A stretch of 64,000 nt of DNA from Lunularia cruciata (lineage: Eukaryota; Streptophyta; Marchantiopsida; Lunulariales; Lunulariaceae). The notes below the pieces were generated by a model. That model saw only the letters and a program-made list of their open reading frames with translations, did not search any database and was not told the DNA's origin. Positions 11,575-21,367 of this stretch are shown one piece after another. The stretch spans positions 43,715,001-43,779,000 of the forward strand of contig OX419758.1 of assembly GCA_948567375.1 (NCBI GenBank), written 5' to 3'. Both the position numbers and the translations under genes were made by a program. Position 1 is the stretch's first letter, and each line of letters starts with the position of its first letter.

Positions 11575-13242
11575 AAGAGAAGGCGACCGCATAGAACAAA
11601 TGAAGGACGGGAAGACCCCATCAAGTGGTACAAGAGAGATAAAAGAAAAAGTAAAATGGGACTAAGTCCCATCAGAGCCTAAACGAGAAATTTGCCCTAT
11701 CACACCTAAGAATATCTGAGTTATGTAGTTCTCGTGGTTTATCCACAATTGGAAAATCTGAATAAACATTATTTAATGTGGTTATTTTTTATAGATTGCA
11801 TTAAGTCACTGTTTTCTTCAGAACAATAGACACAAAATATCGAAAATATAATACAAACTTTAGAATAACAAACACAAACATCTAAAATTTAATACAAAAC
11901 ATGAGAATTATAATAAAAACAATTATCAACTCTACAATAGTCACACATACTACCGTATTCGTGACTATTGTAGAGTTAAGTTTCGGTTGGTGACTAGCAT
12001 GTGTAAGTGCAGAATGTTAATCGTTGACAAGTACAGAAGCATCGTGCCACAATGTGCGTCAACGAAATCTTCGGTCTCAACTTTAACACGTGTCAACAAC
12101 TCCCTCTAAAAGTAGTACGTGATGTTAACCTGACTTGGATTCAGTAAGACAAGTGTAGGTTATAGCAGTGCTCCAGAGGACTCCGGTGCTCCACTTGTTC
12201 GGCTAAATCGATCTGGATGGCTCTTGAACATCCCTCTCTTACAAACTTCGTCGTCAAGTGTAGACTTTCTAGTTTGACTCACGACTGTCCCCTAAGTCTG
12301 GCAGCGGATTCTGCGACACAACAGTTTCCAACATCTGGCACTGCCTGGCGCATGCTGTCCATTTATCAGCACACGCACAAAAGGTTGGTGGTTATGAAGA
12401 ACAAGATCACATGCTTTGGCTTCTTATGTAGCCAATGTCCAGCAAATAGTGTTCGAACAAAAGGCTTACTGCGCTTATAAGGGGAAGGACAACCGCGTAG
12501 AAAAAATGAAGGATGGGAAGGCCCGCATCAAGCCGTACAAGGGAGAGATGAAAAAGGTCATACTGCGTTTATAAGAACGAAAGCAGGCGACCGCGTAGAA
12601 AAAACGAAGGATGGGAGCGTTTATAAGCGCAGTATGACTTTTGTTCATAGCGGACTTGTGGCCGATTAACGACGGTGGATCTCTTTTCACTCGTAGTAGC
12701 AGCTAAGTTCTTTTATCTCACGTCACGGTGGTGGACACTCCGAGCTTCTAGTGGTAACAGGCCTAGCATTCGGTTCATACCGCATAAGTTAGTCACTGGA
12801 ATGTACTGACCCCGAAGATTACTCTTGACTTCAAATCTCTCACGATAATTTTACAGTCTGTGAAATCCTCGTGCGAGAGAGCCCGCGCAAGTAGATGCTA
12901 TGAACTCGTTTAGTAAATAATTTGCGCTGACGCGCTAATTTGCTCCCAAGCCGCCCTATTCTGCTGCCATTTGAAATCAAAATCTGCATAAACTTGATCG
13001 ACAATCTAAAGCTTCCAATCACAGAACAAGATTACATGCTTTGGTTTCTTATATAGATGACGTCAAGCACACTACTATTCGAACAAAGGTCACACTGTGC
13101 TTATGCGTAGCGGACTATTGGCCGATTAGCATAAAGTTGAACGACGATGGATGACCATTCACTCGTAGTAGCCGCTAGGTTCTTACCTCACGGTGGTGGA
13201 CACTCCTAGCTCCACTCTTACCTCACGGTGGTGGACAGTCCA
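11575..13242 (+). repeat. Set of duplicated segments upstream of FAD3
   Basis: Several blocks recur in order. The phrase GCGACCGC.TAGAA.AAA then GAAGGA.GGGA occurs at about 11582, 12491 and 12588. ACAAGAT.ACATGCTTTGG occurs at 12402 and 13027, each followed by a TTCGAACAAA block. The stretch from GTAGCGGACT to CACGGTGGTGGACA occurs near 12645-12735 and 13106-13201, and CTTACCTCACGGTGGTGGAC is repeated again directly (13181 and 13215). The units are diverged and have no evident coding frame. Confidence 0.65.
11928..11977. repeat. Perfect 17-bp inverted repeat
   Basis: AACTCTACAATAGTCAC at 11928-11944 is the exact complement of GTGACTATTGTAGAGTT at 11961-11977, with a 16-base loop. AT-rich sequence surrounds it. 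Confidence 0.8.
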
Positions 13243-14109
13243 ATCTATCTTTTGAACCATTATTCAAACAGATGTCCTCCTGAATCAGGGACAATAGTAT
13301 CTGCTAATCGGACAATAGTAACCCGCTGTCCGCCGCTCTCCTCCTCCATACGGTGCCAAGGGAGCCACTTATTCTTACGGCAACTTGAAGCTTTTGGTCA
13401 ATTGTCGACCACGGCGGCCACTTTCTGCAACATTACCGGATTGACTCTATAAGCAAGCCAACATAAGGTATCATATAACAAGAACCAACTTGTCAGAATG
13501 CTCAGAATGATAATCTTAGTGGAAAGACATTGCTGAACGCATCCACAGGTACTGCAACAAGTTCCTCACATCGTTGGAAGCGATTCAATCTAGACCATGA
13601 GGGCAAACACAATCTGTATCCAGTTCGTGTCGAAGAAAAGATCTCGTATCGGCACAGGAGAACAAGTACATGTATAATATCAAGTACGTTGGTTGCTAGC
13701 TACATCCATTCGACACCAATATCTGAATTTTATGGGTCAGATACTTGGCAATCAAAAACATTCCACAAGTTCCTGGGGTGAGATCGGCATCTGTCGACAA
13801 ACGACTGCTGGGCGGGACAAGGCGTGTTCGGACGGTTCAGGGAGCATATTAACATAAGTATATTCTACATAATATAATTAAGTATAATGTCAGAATTTTA
13901 TTTGAATTCTGAAATTATGGACAGATCATCTTAAACTCTAAATAGGATTTTTAACTTAATTACATATATCCATAATAGCAATTAGACCAGCCGGTGGAAA
14001 GGGCACTTAACTAATATTCTCGAAAACCAAAGTTTAGTAAGAATCTGGTGGATGACAAATTCACCCGGCCCTCTATGAAATCTCCCAGGGCCGGGCGGAT
14101 TTTCCATAG
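13243..14109. other. Intergenic region upstream of FAD3
   Basis: No coding feature is recognised. A small GC-rich palindrome lies at 14064-14095, where CCCGGCCCT pairs with AGGGCCGGG across a 14-base loop. It is immediately upstream of the presumed FAD3 start of transcription and may be regulatory or accidental. Confidence 0.5.
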
Positions 14110-14116
14110 AGGCGCG

Positions 14117-14323
14117 GATATATGTTCCTGGAATCTTTGTTCAGTCGAGCGTCAGGACTTCGCCTGGACCCAGCCGCTCCTGTAACCCGTGAACTGCAAC
14201 ACCGGAAGCAGAGGTCCAAAGACGCCAGCTCCTACTGCTTACGCTGCTTCAAGACGCTGCTGCTTTAGCATCGAGGAGAATTTGAGAGGTTCGGCTCCTG
14301 GCTCTACTCCACCGATCTTCGAC
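14117..14323 (+). promoter_or_regulatory. Probable FAD3 promoter edge and first leader exon
   Basis: A weak TATA-like GATATATG lies at 14117-14124. The following GC-richer stretch ends in GATCTTCGAC, then GTGAGTACTC at 14324, a strong plant 5' splice-site match. A matching acceptor, TTGAATTGGCAG, ends at 15572, 89 bases before the FAD3 start codon. This suggests a leader exon and a leader intron of about 1.25 kb. Transcript data are needed; other donors are possible. Confidence 0.45.
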
Positions 14324-14930
14324 GTGAGTACTCGAGATTTTGTGCGGAAATTACAGACGGCGATAGATGGTGTACTCACGGCTCAGGATCCTTAGTCTAT
14401 GGTTTCAAAGTCTTGTTCATTGTTCATTGCTCCAGTTTTGTGTTCCACTTTTGTGCCTCTATCATGAAGGACTCTTGATGTCCGATTATTTCAATGTGAG
14501 TTGTGAAATTCGTACACTAATCTTCGACGTGAGGTCTCGAATATCATGCTGAAATTCTCGACTGCAATGGATGTTCATTTACCGTAGTCCTTTTTTGAGT
14601 TATTGCTCATTGCTTGAGCTATTTACAACTTCTCTGCGTACCAATTTCGGGCTTCTATCATATATACTCTTGCTGTCTGTTCGGGCCAATCCCAGTTGTG
14701 CTGCGGCTATCTGTTCTCACGTCTGGTCCACGGATCTTCGAGTGTTTGTACCCAAAATTTCATCCTCAAGCGACGGTGATGCTCGTTTTATCAGTAGTCT
14801 GCAGTTTGTAAGCTGACATACATGCCTTGAGCTGCTACAGCTTCTTTGTGCTTTAGTTCAGGCGTCAAATATGTATAGCACTCCCGTTGGATGATGATGT
14901 TAACATGAGGTGTGGCGCGTCTGTGTCCTC
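14314..14930 (+). repeat. Three degenerate tandem units in the FAD3 leader intron
   Basis: Units begin at 14314, 14519 and 14733 with GATCTTCGACGTGAG, AATCTTCGACGTGAG and GATCTTCGAGTGTTT. Each continues with a CGACGG/CGACTGCAATGG-like block, a CATTGC.TGAGC-like block and a CTTTTGTGC/CTTCTCTGCG-like block. Spacing is 205 and 214 bp. The first two units both have splice-donor-like GTGAGT/GTGAGG text. Confidence 0.6.
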
Positions 14931-15661
14931 GTTCTTCTTGGCATCTAGAGTAGACTGGTCTTTAGTCAATGCATACAACGATTGCTTAAGAGCATGGAAG
15001 GCATATGCATTTCAGTCATGAGACGCATTGCTGCGGTAATGTTTTCCTTCTTGCTCTTTCTCCCGCTTCTGTGAGTGATGAATTTCGAGCTCGACAATAC
15101 TTGTTTTAAATTTAAGTACTTCTTTTGCCCGTGTCGTGGAGTTCCATACTTGATGTATTTATCTTGCTTGGATCCTCATTCTGCTTGATCGTTTCGAGTG
15201 AGTTAAAGAATCTTTTATGTCTCAGGTTGTATTGACCCGCAGGCGTGATTGAACGCAGATTACTACTTGAGGTAGCATTGATCAGTTTGTATGCTACATT
15301 AGGCAGCGAGGCAGTTACAGTAGAATGGGTTGGGATCAAAAGTGGAATTCCCTAAGCAGCATATAAAATGCTGTACTCTAACTGTCGTCTCTGTCGACAT
15401 TTCAGGGCTGATTTTAATGTGTGATGATTGCACCCAGTATCGAGGTCTTTGATAATTTCTTCTTGGAATAGAGGAACCTGTATGATTTGACTTCGCATTT
15501 AAGGATCTGAAAGGTTCTCATTCATGCTGAACAGCAAGAAGCTTATTACTGCACTTGTGTTTGAATTGGCAGAATCGTGGAGCTCCATCTCGAGAACGTG
15601 CGAGCTCGCCTCGCAGAGCTGAAGAACGTCTGAATGATCTGAGAACTGGACGGCAGCTGCC

Positions 15662-16807
15662 ATGATGACGGAAGGAAATTCGGTAAATCTACTCCAATCT
15701 GGTAGAGATGCACAGAAGATGGACTTCGAGGAGTTCGACTTTTCAGCAGCTCCTCCATTCAACATCAGTGATCTTCGAGCGGCCATTCCGAAGCACTGCT
15801 GGAAGCGAAACGCGTGGAGGTCGATGTCCTACGTCTTCAGGGATATTGCGGTGGTTATTCTCTTGGCAGCAGGTGCCACGTACTGCAACAATTGGTTGGT
15901 ATGGCCTCTGTACTGGTGTGCACAGGGGACAATGTTTTGGGCCCTCTTTGTGATTGGACATGAATGCGGACACGGGAGTTTTTCTGACAGTCAATCTCTG
16001 AACTACTTCGTTGGCCAGATTGTGCATAGCTTTATTCTAGTCCCCTTCCACGGTTGGAGGATCAGTCACCGCACACACCACGCCAACCATGGTCATGTGG
16101 AAAATGATGAGACCTGGCACCCTATCTCTGAAAGCCTGTACAATAAGCTCCCTGGACGAGCTCGCATTGCCCGATTAAAGCTGCCATATAGTCTTTTCAC
16201 CTTCCCCATCTACCTGTGGATGAGAAGCCCCGACAAGCAAGGTTCACATTTCCATCCGGATAGCAGCCTATTTCTTCCTAAGGAGCGGAACGATGTCATT
16301 ACATCTACACTATGCTATTTTACCATGGTTGCGCTGCTTATCAACTTCGCAGCAACAGTTGGTCCAATCTGCGTGTTCAAACTCTACATGATGCCGTACT
16401 GGTTGAACGTCTTCTGGCTAACTACTGTGACTTATCTCCATCACCACGGTTACGACAAAAAGGTCCCATGGTACAGAGGGAAAGAGTGGAGCTACTTGAG
16501 AGGAGGATTATCCACCATCGACCGAGATTACGGCTGGATCAACAAAGTTCATCATGACATTGGCACTCACGTTGTACACCATCTCTTTCCTCAAATCCCT
16601 CATTATCATCTTGTTGAGGCCACCGAAGCCATCAAGCCCATCCTGGGCAAATACTACAGAACGCCGGAGAAGTCCGGCCCGATCCCCATTCATCTCATAT
16701 CGACAGTTGTCAAGAGTTTCTCAGAAGACCATTTTGTGAGCGATGACGGTGAGGTCGTGTTTTACCAGAAAGATCCGACATTCAACCCTCTCCCCATTTC
16801 ATTGTAG
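15662..16807 (+). CDS. FAD3: Microsomal-type omega-3 fatty acid desaturase
   Basis: Converts linoleoyl (18:2) to alpha-linolenoyl (18:3) chains on membrane lipids, using a di-iron centre. The 381-residue frame has the three histidine boxes of the family: HECGH at 100-104, HRTHH at 136-140 and HVVHH at 303-307, plus the omega-3 signatures [24 protein letters not shown] and [13 protein letters not shown]. Hydrophobic spans at about 60-98 and 215-255 fit the paired membrane segments. Only about 20 residues precede the conserved [13 protein letters not shown] region, so there is no room for the chloroplast transit peptide of FAD7/FAD8; ER location is inferred. Two ATGs are adjacent (15662 and 15665); either could start. 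The coding region is a single exon, unlike the multi-exon FAD3 of flowering plants, and a leader intron is probable. No damage is seen. Confidence 0.95.
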   Translation: MMTEGNSVNLLQSGRDAQKMDFEEFDFSAAPPFNISDLRAAIPKHCWKRNAWRSMSYVFRDIAVVILLAAGATYCNNWLVWPLYWCAQGTMFWALFVIGHECGHGSFSDSQSLNYFVGQIVHSFILVPFHGWRISHRTHHANHGHVENDETWHPISESLYNKLPGRARIARLKLPYSLFTFPIYLWMRSPDKQGSHFHPDSSLFLPKERNDVITSTLCYFTMVALLINFAATVGPICVFKLYMMPYWLNVFWLTTVTYLHHHGYDKKVPWYRGKEWSYLRGGLSTIDRDYGWINKVHHDIGTHVVHHLFPQIPHYHLVEATEAIKPILGKYYRTPEKSGPIPIHLISTVVKSFSEDHFVSDDGEVVFYQKDPTFNPLPISL

Positions 16808-18333
16808 ATAATCAGATATTTTTTCACATTGTGATACGTATTTCGCTGTGGAGGTGAGGAAGTTGACCATGTTCTATAAAGCAGGAAGGATGTGTTGGTT
16901 ATGGCATGCATGTCAGAATTCTCTTTAGTGGACCGCATATATCAGCGTTGGCATTTGACGTTATTGCAATTCACAAGTGCTTACAGCTGAAGGGAACAAT
17001 TCCAGAACTTGGAAGAAATTTACTCGACAGCGGGTGCTCGCGATATTTTACATGAGAACTGTGGCCTTCCGAGACATACTCGTCTCCGGCACTTTGGATA
17101 GTTTGCCTGCAATTGTAGACTCCTTTTTGTAGTTTATGAGTACACTAGTCAGTCCTCCTGCCGGCCGCAGACTAAGTCATAAGCAGCAAGGAACTGAGAT
17201 AAAATGCCACGGCTTCTCAAAGCACATATTGGGCATTATTATACATATCGTTCGATCTGACAAATATTGTTGGATATGTATAGATGCATTATTGATGCAT
17301 TATTGTACCTACCATTAGTTGGATATTTTAGTTCCGGAAACAACTGTCTTCGCGATCTTAACACATTTCTCTTTCTTGAAACTATTTTAGGCTTTTTCTT
17401 TCAGTTGGGACCACAGGTGTAGGCACGACGAAACCAACGGCAGAGTAAATGAACTCATCAAATGTTATGCCGCGGGATACTTTCCTTAAACCCAATCCTA
17501 TGAAATGATGAATTTGTTAAGTAAACTGTGGATCCACCTGTACTTATGGAGGACTCTGAAATTGGTGAACAATATTAACAGCCGAGCAGTGTTATTGTTA
17601 CTAAATTTACGAACCGATCTGACATTGGTGAACAATATTTGTAGCCGATAGAGAATATGACGTCTCGACTGAATTGCAATTCAGTCGAGAGTTGTTGCGC
17701 TGCGTTTGCAGAAGAGAGTTTCACTTGCAACATCCGTACATAGCAAGGGGATCTATCCGCATATTCAGCGCAATAGAAGATCCCCGCATACCATTTCGAT
17801 CGCAGATTCATCCCCAAAACACCCTCTATCAGGTGAGAAACGTTCAAAAACATGTGAATATACCTAAGCGATACAAGAACTCCGTCCGTGAAACATGCAG
17901 GACGATAAAGACTCGTGTACACGATGACCGTCTTCATTTTCTTCTCATTAGTTTGCGATAGAAACAAATAACGCTGGACGCGAAGGTTAGGAGAGGCTAA
18001 ATAACATACAAGCCAGTTGCGGCTTTAATTCTTGCGTATACATGAAGGAGACACACTCCCAAAACACAAATTCTCGTTGTCACCCAGAGGAAACAGATAA
18101 GACATACAATACAATCTAACAGTAGGAGAGTCGAAGAACCAAAATTGAGGAGGGAACCACAAAGATGACCAAATTGCAAGGCACGCTTCAAAGCTTGCAG
18201 CTCTCTTCGGGAAAAGAATAAATAGACAATTTACAGGTTTGCAATGCTCTCTCTCGCGCGAGGAAATGCCAAAATTGGTTAAAGCCTCCATGGCAATGCG
18301 CCTAACACAAAACTCTTCGTGAAGTACGGATAG
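16808..18333. other. Intergenic between convergent FAD3 and PIE1 (3' ends)
   Basis: This should hold both 3' untranslated regions. No clear AATAAA follows FAD3, and no gene was recognised. A direct repeat, ATTGGTGAACAATATT then AGCCGA, occurs at about 17561 and 17622. Antisense-looking frames at 17575-17967 and 17674-17961 have no known domain. Confidence 0.5.
17663..17690. repeat. Perfect 28-bp palindrome
   Basis: TCTCGACTGAATTG is followed at once by its exact reverse complement, CAATTCAGTCGAGA, with no loop. It lies just after the second direct repeat of the region. Confidence 0.85.
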
Positions 18334-21300
18334 TCAGGAGGTTGGTGACGTTAAATCATGGTTCGTGCTCCCTTGTGACTTCTTGAGGGTAGCTCTGCGG
18401 CCGAGTGAGAGGCCCAAGTCTGGACCCCCACTCGTCTCCCGTTGAGAAGCTGCGGACTGTGATAAAGAATGATGAGATGTCAATTGTTCCCGGTGACTGA
18501 GGCGGGGTGAAGAACTCAGCAGTGAAGGCCTTTTAGCTGGAGACGGTCGATGTGCCACAGAACTGGAACTGGGGTAAAAGGTTGAATTCTGCGAACTATT
18601 TTGGAAAGGATCAGGATTGGAATCCCTATCTTGGGCACCCCCAACAGCACCCGAAACAGACACCTGAGCTTGTTGCAGTGGTGCTGGCGGTGAGGCAGGA
18701 GGATCTTCCTTGCCAGAAGGGTCTGAGATATGGCTGGTTCCGACATTCGCAGCTGTATAACTGTCAAGCGCTACTGGCACACTTGGTGATGCACTAGAGA
18801 AAGAAAGACTGACTCTAGGTGGGCTGTGTCCAGCAGAAGCATGCCCAGCTGAGCTACCCGTAAATGATCTACGAACTGAATTGTTACTTGGTGTCCTTCT
18901 AAATACGTCAGATGAGATCCTATTTATAGAATCAGGGGTCAAGTTTAAACTTGGGAAAGAAGGAGCGGACGACGGCCACAGACCTGTTGGGGGGACCCAA
19001 GAGTTGAACAGTTGTGATTCTTTGGTAGAACGAATACTACTTGGAGACATATGCTCTAGACCGGGTGATGAAGCAGAAGTTGGCCTTGCGGCAGCCTTTT
19101 TGCTCCTATGTGGACTACCGGACACCCTGTTTGAAACGATTGGAATTACTGCCACAGGTAAAACTTCGGATTTAGAACTTGGACCTGTTCCTGTGGCATC
19201 TTTACCAGCTTTAAGGACCCAGCTAGACACGGAGACTGGAACTTCGAGGGGAACATTGTGAGGAACTCGGGAGATACTGGCAACCTCAGGCCATGACTTA
19301 TGCTTTGACCCTTTTGGTTTTCCCGAACCGCCTTCTTTCATCCTGGAGTGTCCTGACTTCTCGGACTGCAATCGCTCCACTGGAACATAAGACTTAGGTC
19401 CCCTATCACCTTTCGGAGAAGAAGACTTTTTGCCAAGAAATGGAACTTGCGAAACCGGATCTGATCGCCCAACTGCTGGATAAGAAACTCCAGTTATGAC
19501 AACTTCGTCATCGCTCCCTGATTCCGTCAAATCGTCGACAGCAGTGCCAATATCAGGAACTAAAATTTCAACATCTTCAAGTGGACTGACCTCGCAGAAA
19601 GTCTTTCTGGAACCACGGTCGATATCCATGCCATCAACAATATCAATGATAGAAGGACTCCCGGCAAACTTCTTTGCTGCCGCGTCATGAGATTCCCCAC
19701 TCTTCATTTTGACTGCTTTTGCCTTGGACTTCCCGACGGGGGCGTTAACACCGCTTGCGTTACCACTCTCTGACATCTTCTTCCTTTCCTTTTTGGACAA
19801 TGTACCGCTCCCAGACACTTTCACCTTAGAAGCGCGAGTGTTCTCCAGGGCTTTTTTTCCAGGTTCTTGCTCCCCTGGTGGACGGTCTATTGGCACACCA
19901 ACAGATCTAGCCCCTTCTGCAATGGACGGACCATCGTCGACGGTCGGTTGACACGACGCATCTACAGAATGTTCAGTCCCATTGACAAGACTGGAGACCC
20001 CTGCCATCACTCCCCCGGTAGCGTCAGGGGAGACCTTCTTACTAACCTTGGAATTCTTAGGCTGCTTCGACTTTGGAGGTTTACTTGCATCTGCTGATGG
20101 AGGCCGTTTCTTAGATTTTGCCTTAGAGGGTATACCAGCGGAACCAAGTCCAGAAACCGCAGCTCCTGCCCAATCATAGACTCCTGGGCCCCAACCAGAG
20201 TTCGTTGCCATCCTGCATCGTAGACAGCAGCACCAAGAGTAAATCACTTATAACATAGATCGGGACTTGCTTATCCCAATATAGGAGTATTGGGTACCCT
20301 CTGGCGTCACAGGGAACTAGCGTACTCTCAAAATGGGAACCATGCTACCCTTCAACAAGGACCAAGAAGCTATGACCAGGCAAGAAAGAATAGACCAGAC
20401 TAGAGGAACATGACCACTATACTGGTAAGATCAAATGATAGTAATGATATCCTCCGAATAACCATGCAGATCTCTTCTGATGGGAATATGCTGGAAAACG
20501 TCAACTAGCAATCCAACCAATCTTAACAAAGATGTAGAGAGGACAATAATAACTGAAGTCAACTGCTTCAGATCCAGTCGTATTACATTAGGAGCTCTAC
20601 GTTGCCCATGCCATAACTGACCCTCTGTTTAGTCTCATTTACTTGTACCCCGCCTTCGTCTCTGTGTAGGTGTTAAGGGACTCTGCGTCTTTGAGAAAGA
20701 TACACGGAACAACAGACACAAACCAAAACACATGCGATTCTCCACAGATAATTGCGTACCTAAAGCGATGCTCTGCAACGTTCTCGGCGGAGGCTCGAAC
20801 GGCGTTTGCAGGAGGAAGAAGCACATGGACTGTAACAGGAGTACACCCGAAAACATCCTCCGCGGAAAGTAAAGGTGACGTATATTTTGAAGGGAACAAA
20901 TCTGAATCGTGGTCAGAAGTAGCCATGACGGCAGCATCTGAGTCCAGATAACCCATAATGCTCTCCTTTTCTTCCTCAGGTTCATCCTCGATCTCAATTG
21001 GTCCCTGCTCATCCTGAGAATGTAATTCAAGGGCCATAACATCCTTGGACTTCATATCCGAATCGTCATCCACATCAGCAGATGCCAGTGCTTCATCGAG
21101 TAAAGATTGGAACTTCGAAGAGGATTGGTGTGTGGGAATCACATAAGATGATAAAACAGGTTGACTAAAGCGTGATAGCGGAAGGAAGTCTCCACCCTCG
21201 GGAGACGTTACAACTCGAGGTCCTGCCAAACCAATCTTATCGCCACGAGCTCGGCTCCGGGCCTGGTTATTGCGGACTGCAGTGAGCAGGGCTGCAAAAT

Positions 21301-21367
21301 GACGCTGTAAAAGAGGCTCATTGTCTGGTAGTTGGAGAAGGACGCCTAGAAGACGCTTTGTATGTTC
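18334..21367 (-). CDS. PIE1: PIE1 exons 17-18: C-terminal tail
   Basis: Exon 17 (21367-20760) starts EHTKRLLGVLLQLPDNEPLL and ends RASAENVAEHRFR, both matching plant PIE1. Exon 18 (20212-18334) continues from a split Arg codon into MATNSGWGPGVYDWAG, then about 600 residues rich in S, P, K and G, ending LTSPTS. The frame has an ATG at the exon start and so resembles a separate gene, but the phase, the acceptor GATGCAG and the position argue for the last exon of PIE1. The tail is far longer than in Arabidopsis and has no recognised domain. Confidence 0.85.

Noticed and set aside
15662-15730. Chloroplast transit peptide on the desaturase (FAD7/FAD8 type)
   Set aside because: Only about 20 residues precede the conserved region and they are acidic rather than Ser/Thr/Arg-rich.
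18334-20247. 637-residue frame as a separate gene starting with an ATG
   Set aside because: The first 12 residues (MIYSWCCCLRCR) are intron read-through; the acceptor, the phase and the match of RFRMATN to the plant PIE1 junction make it the last exon of PIE1.
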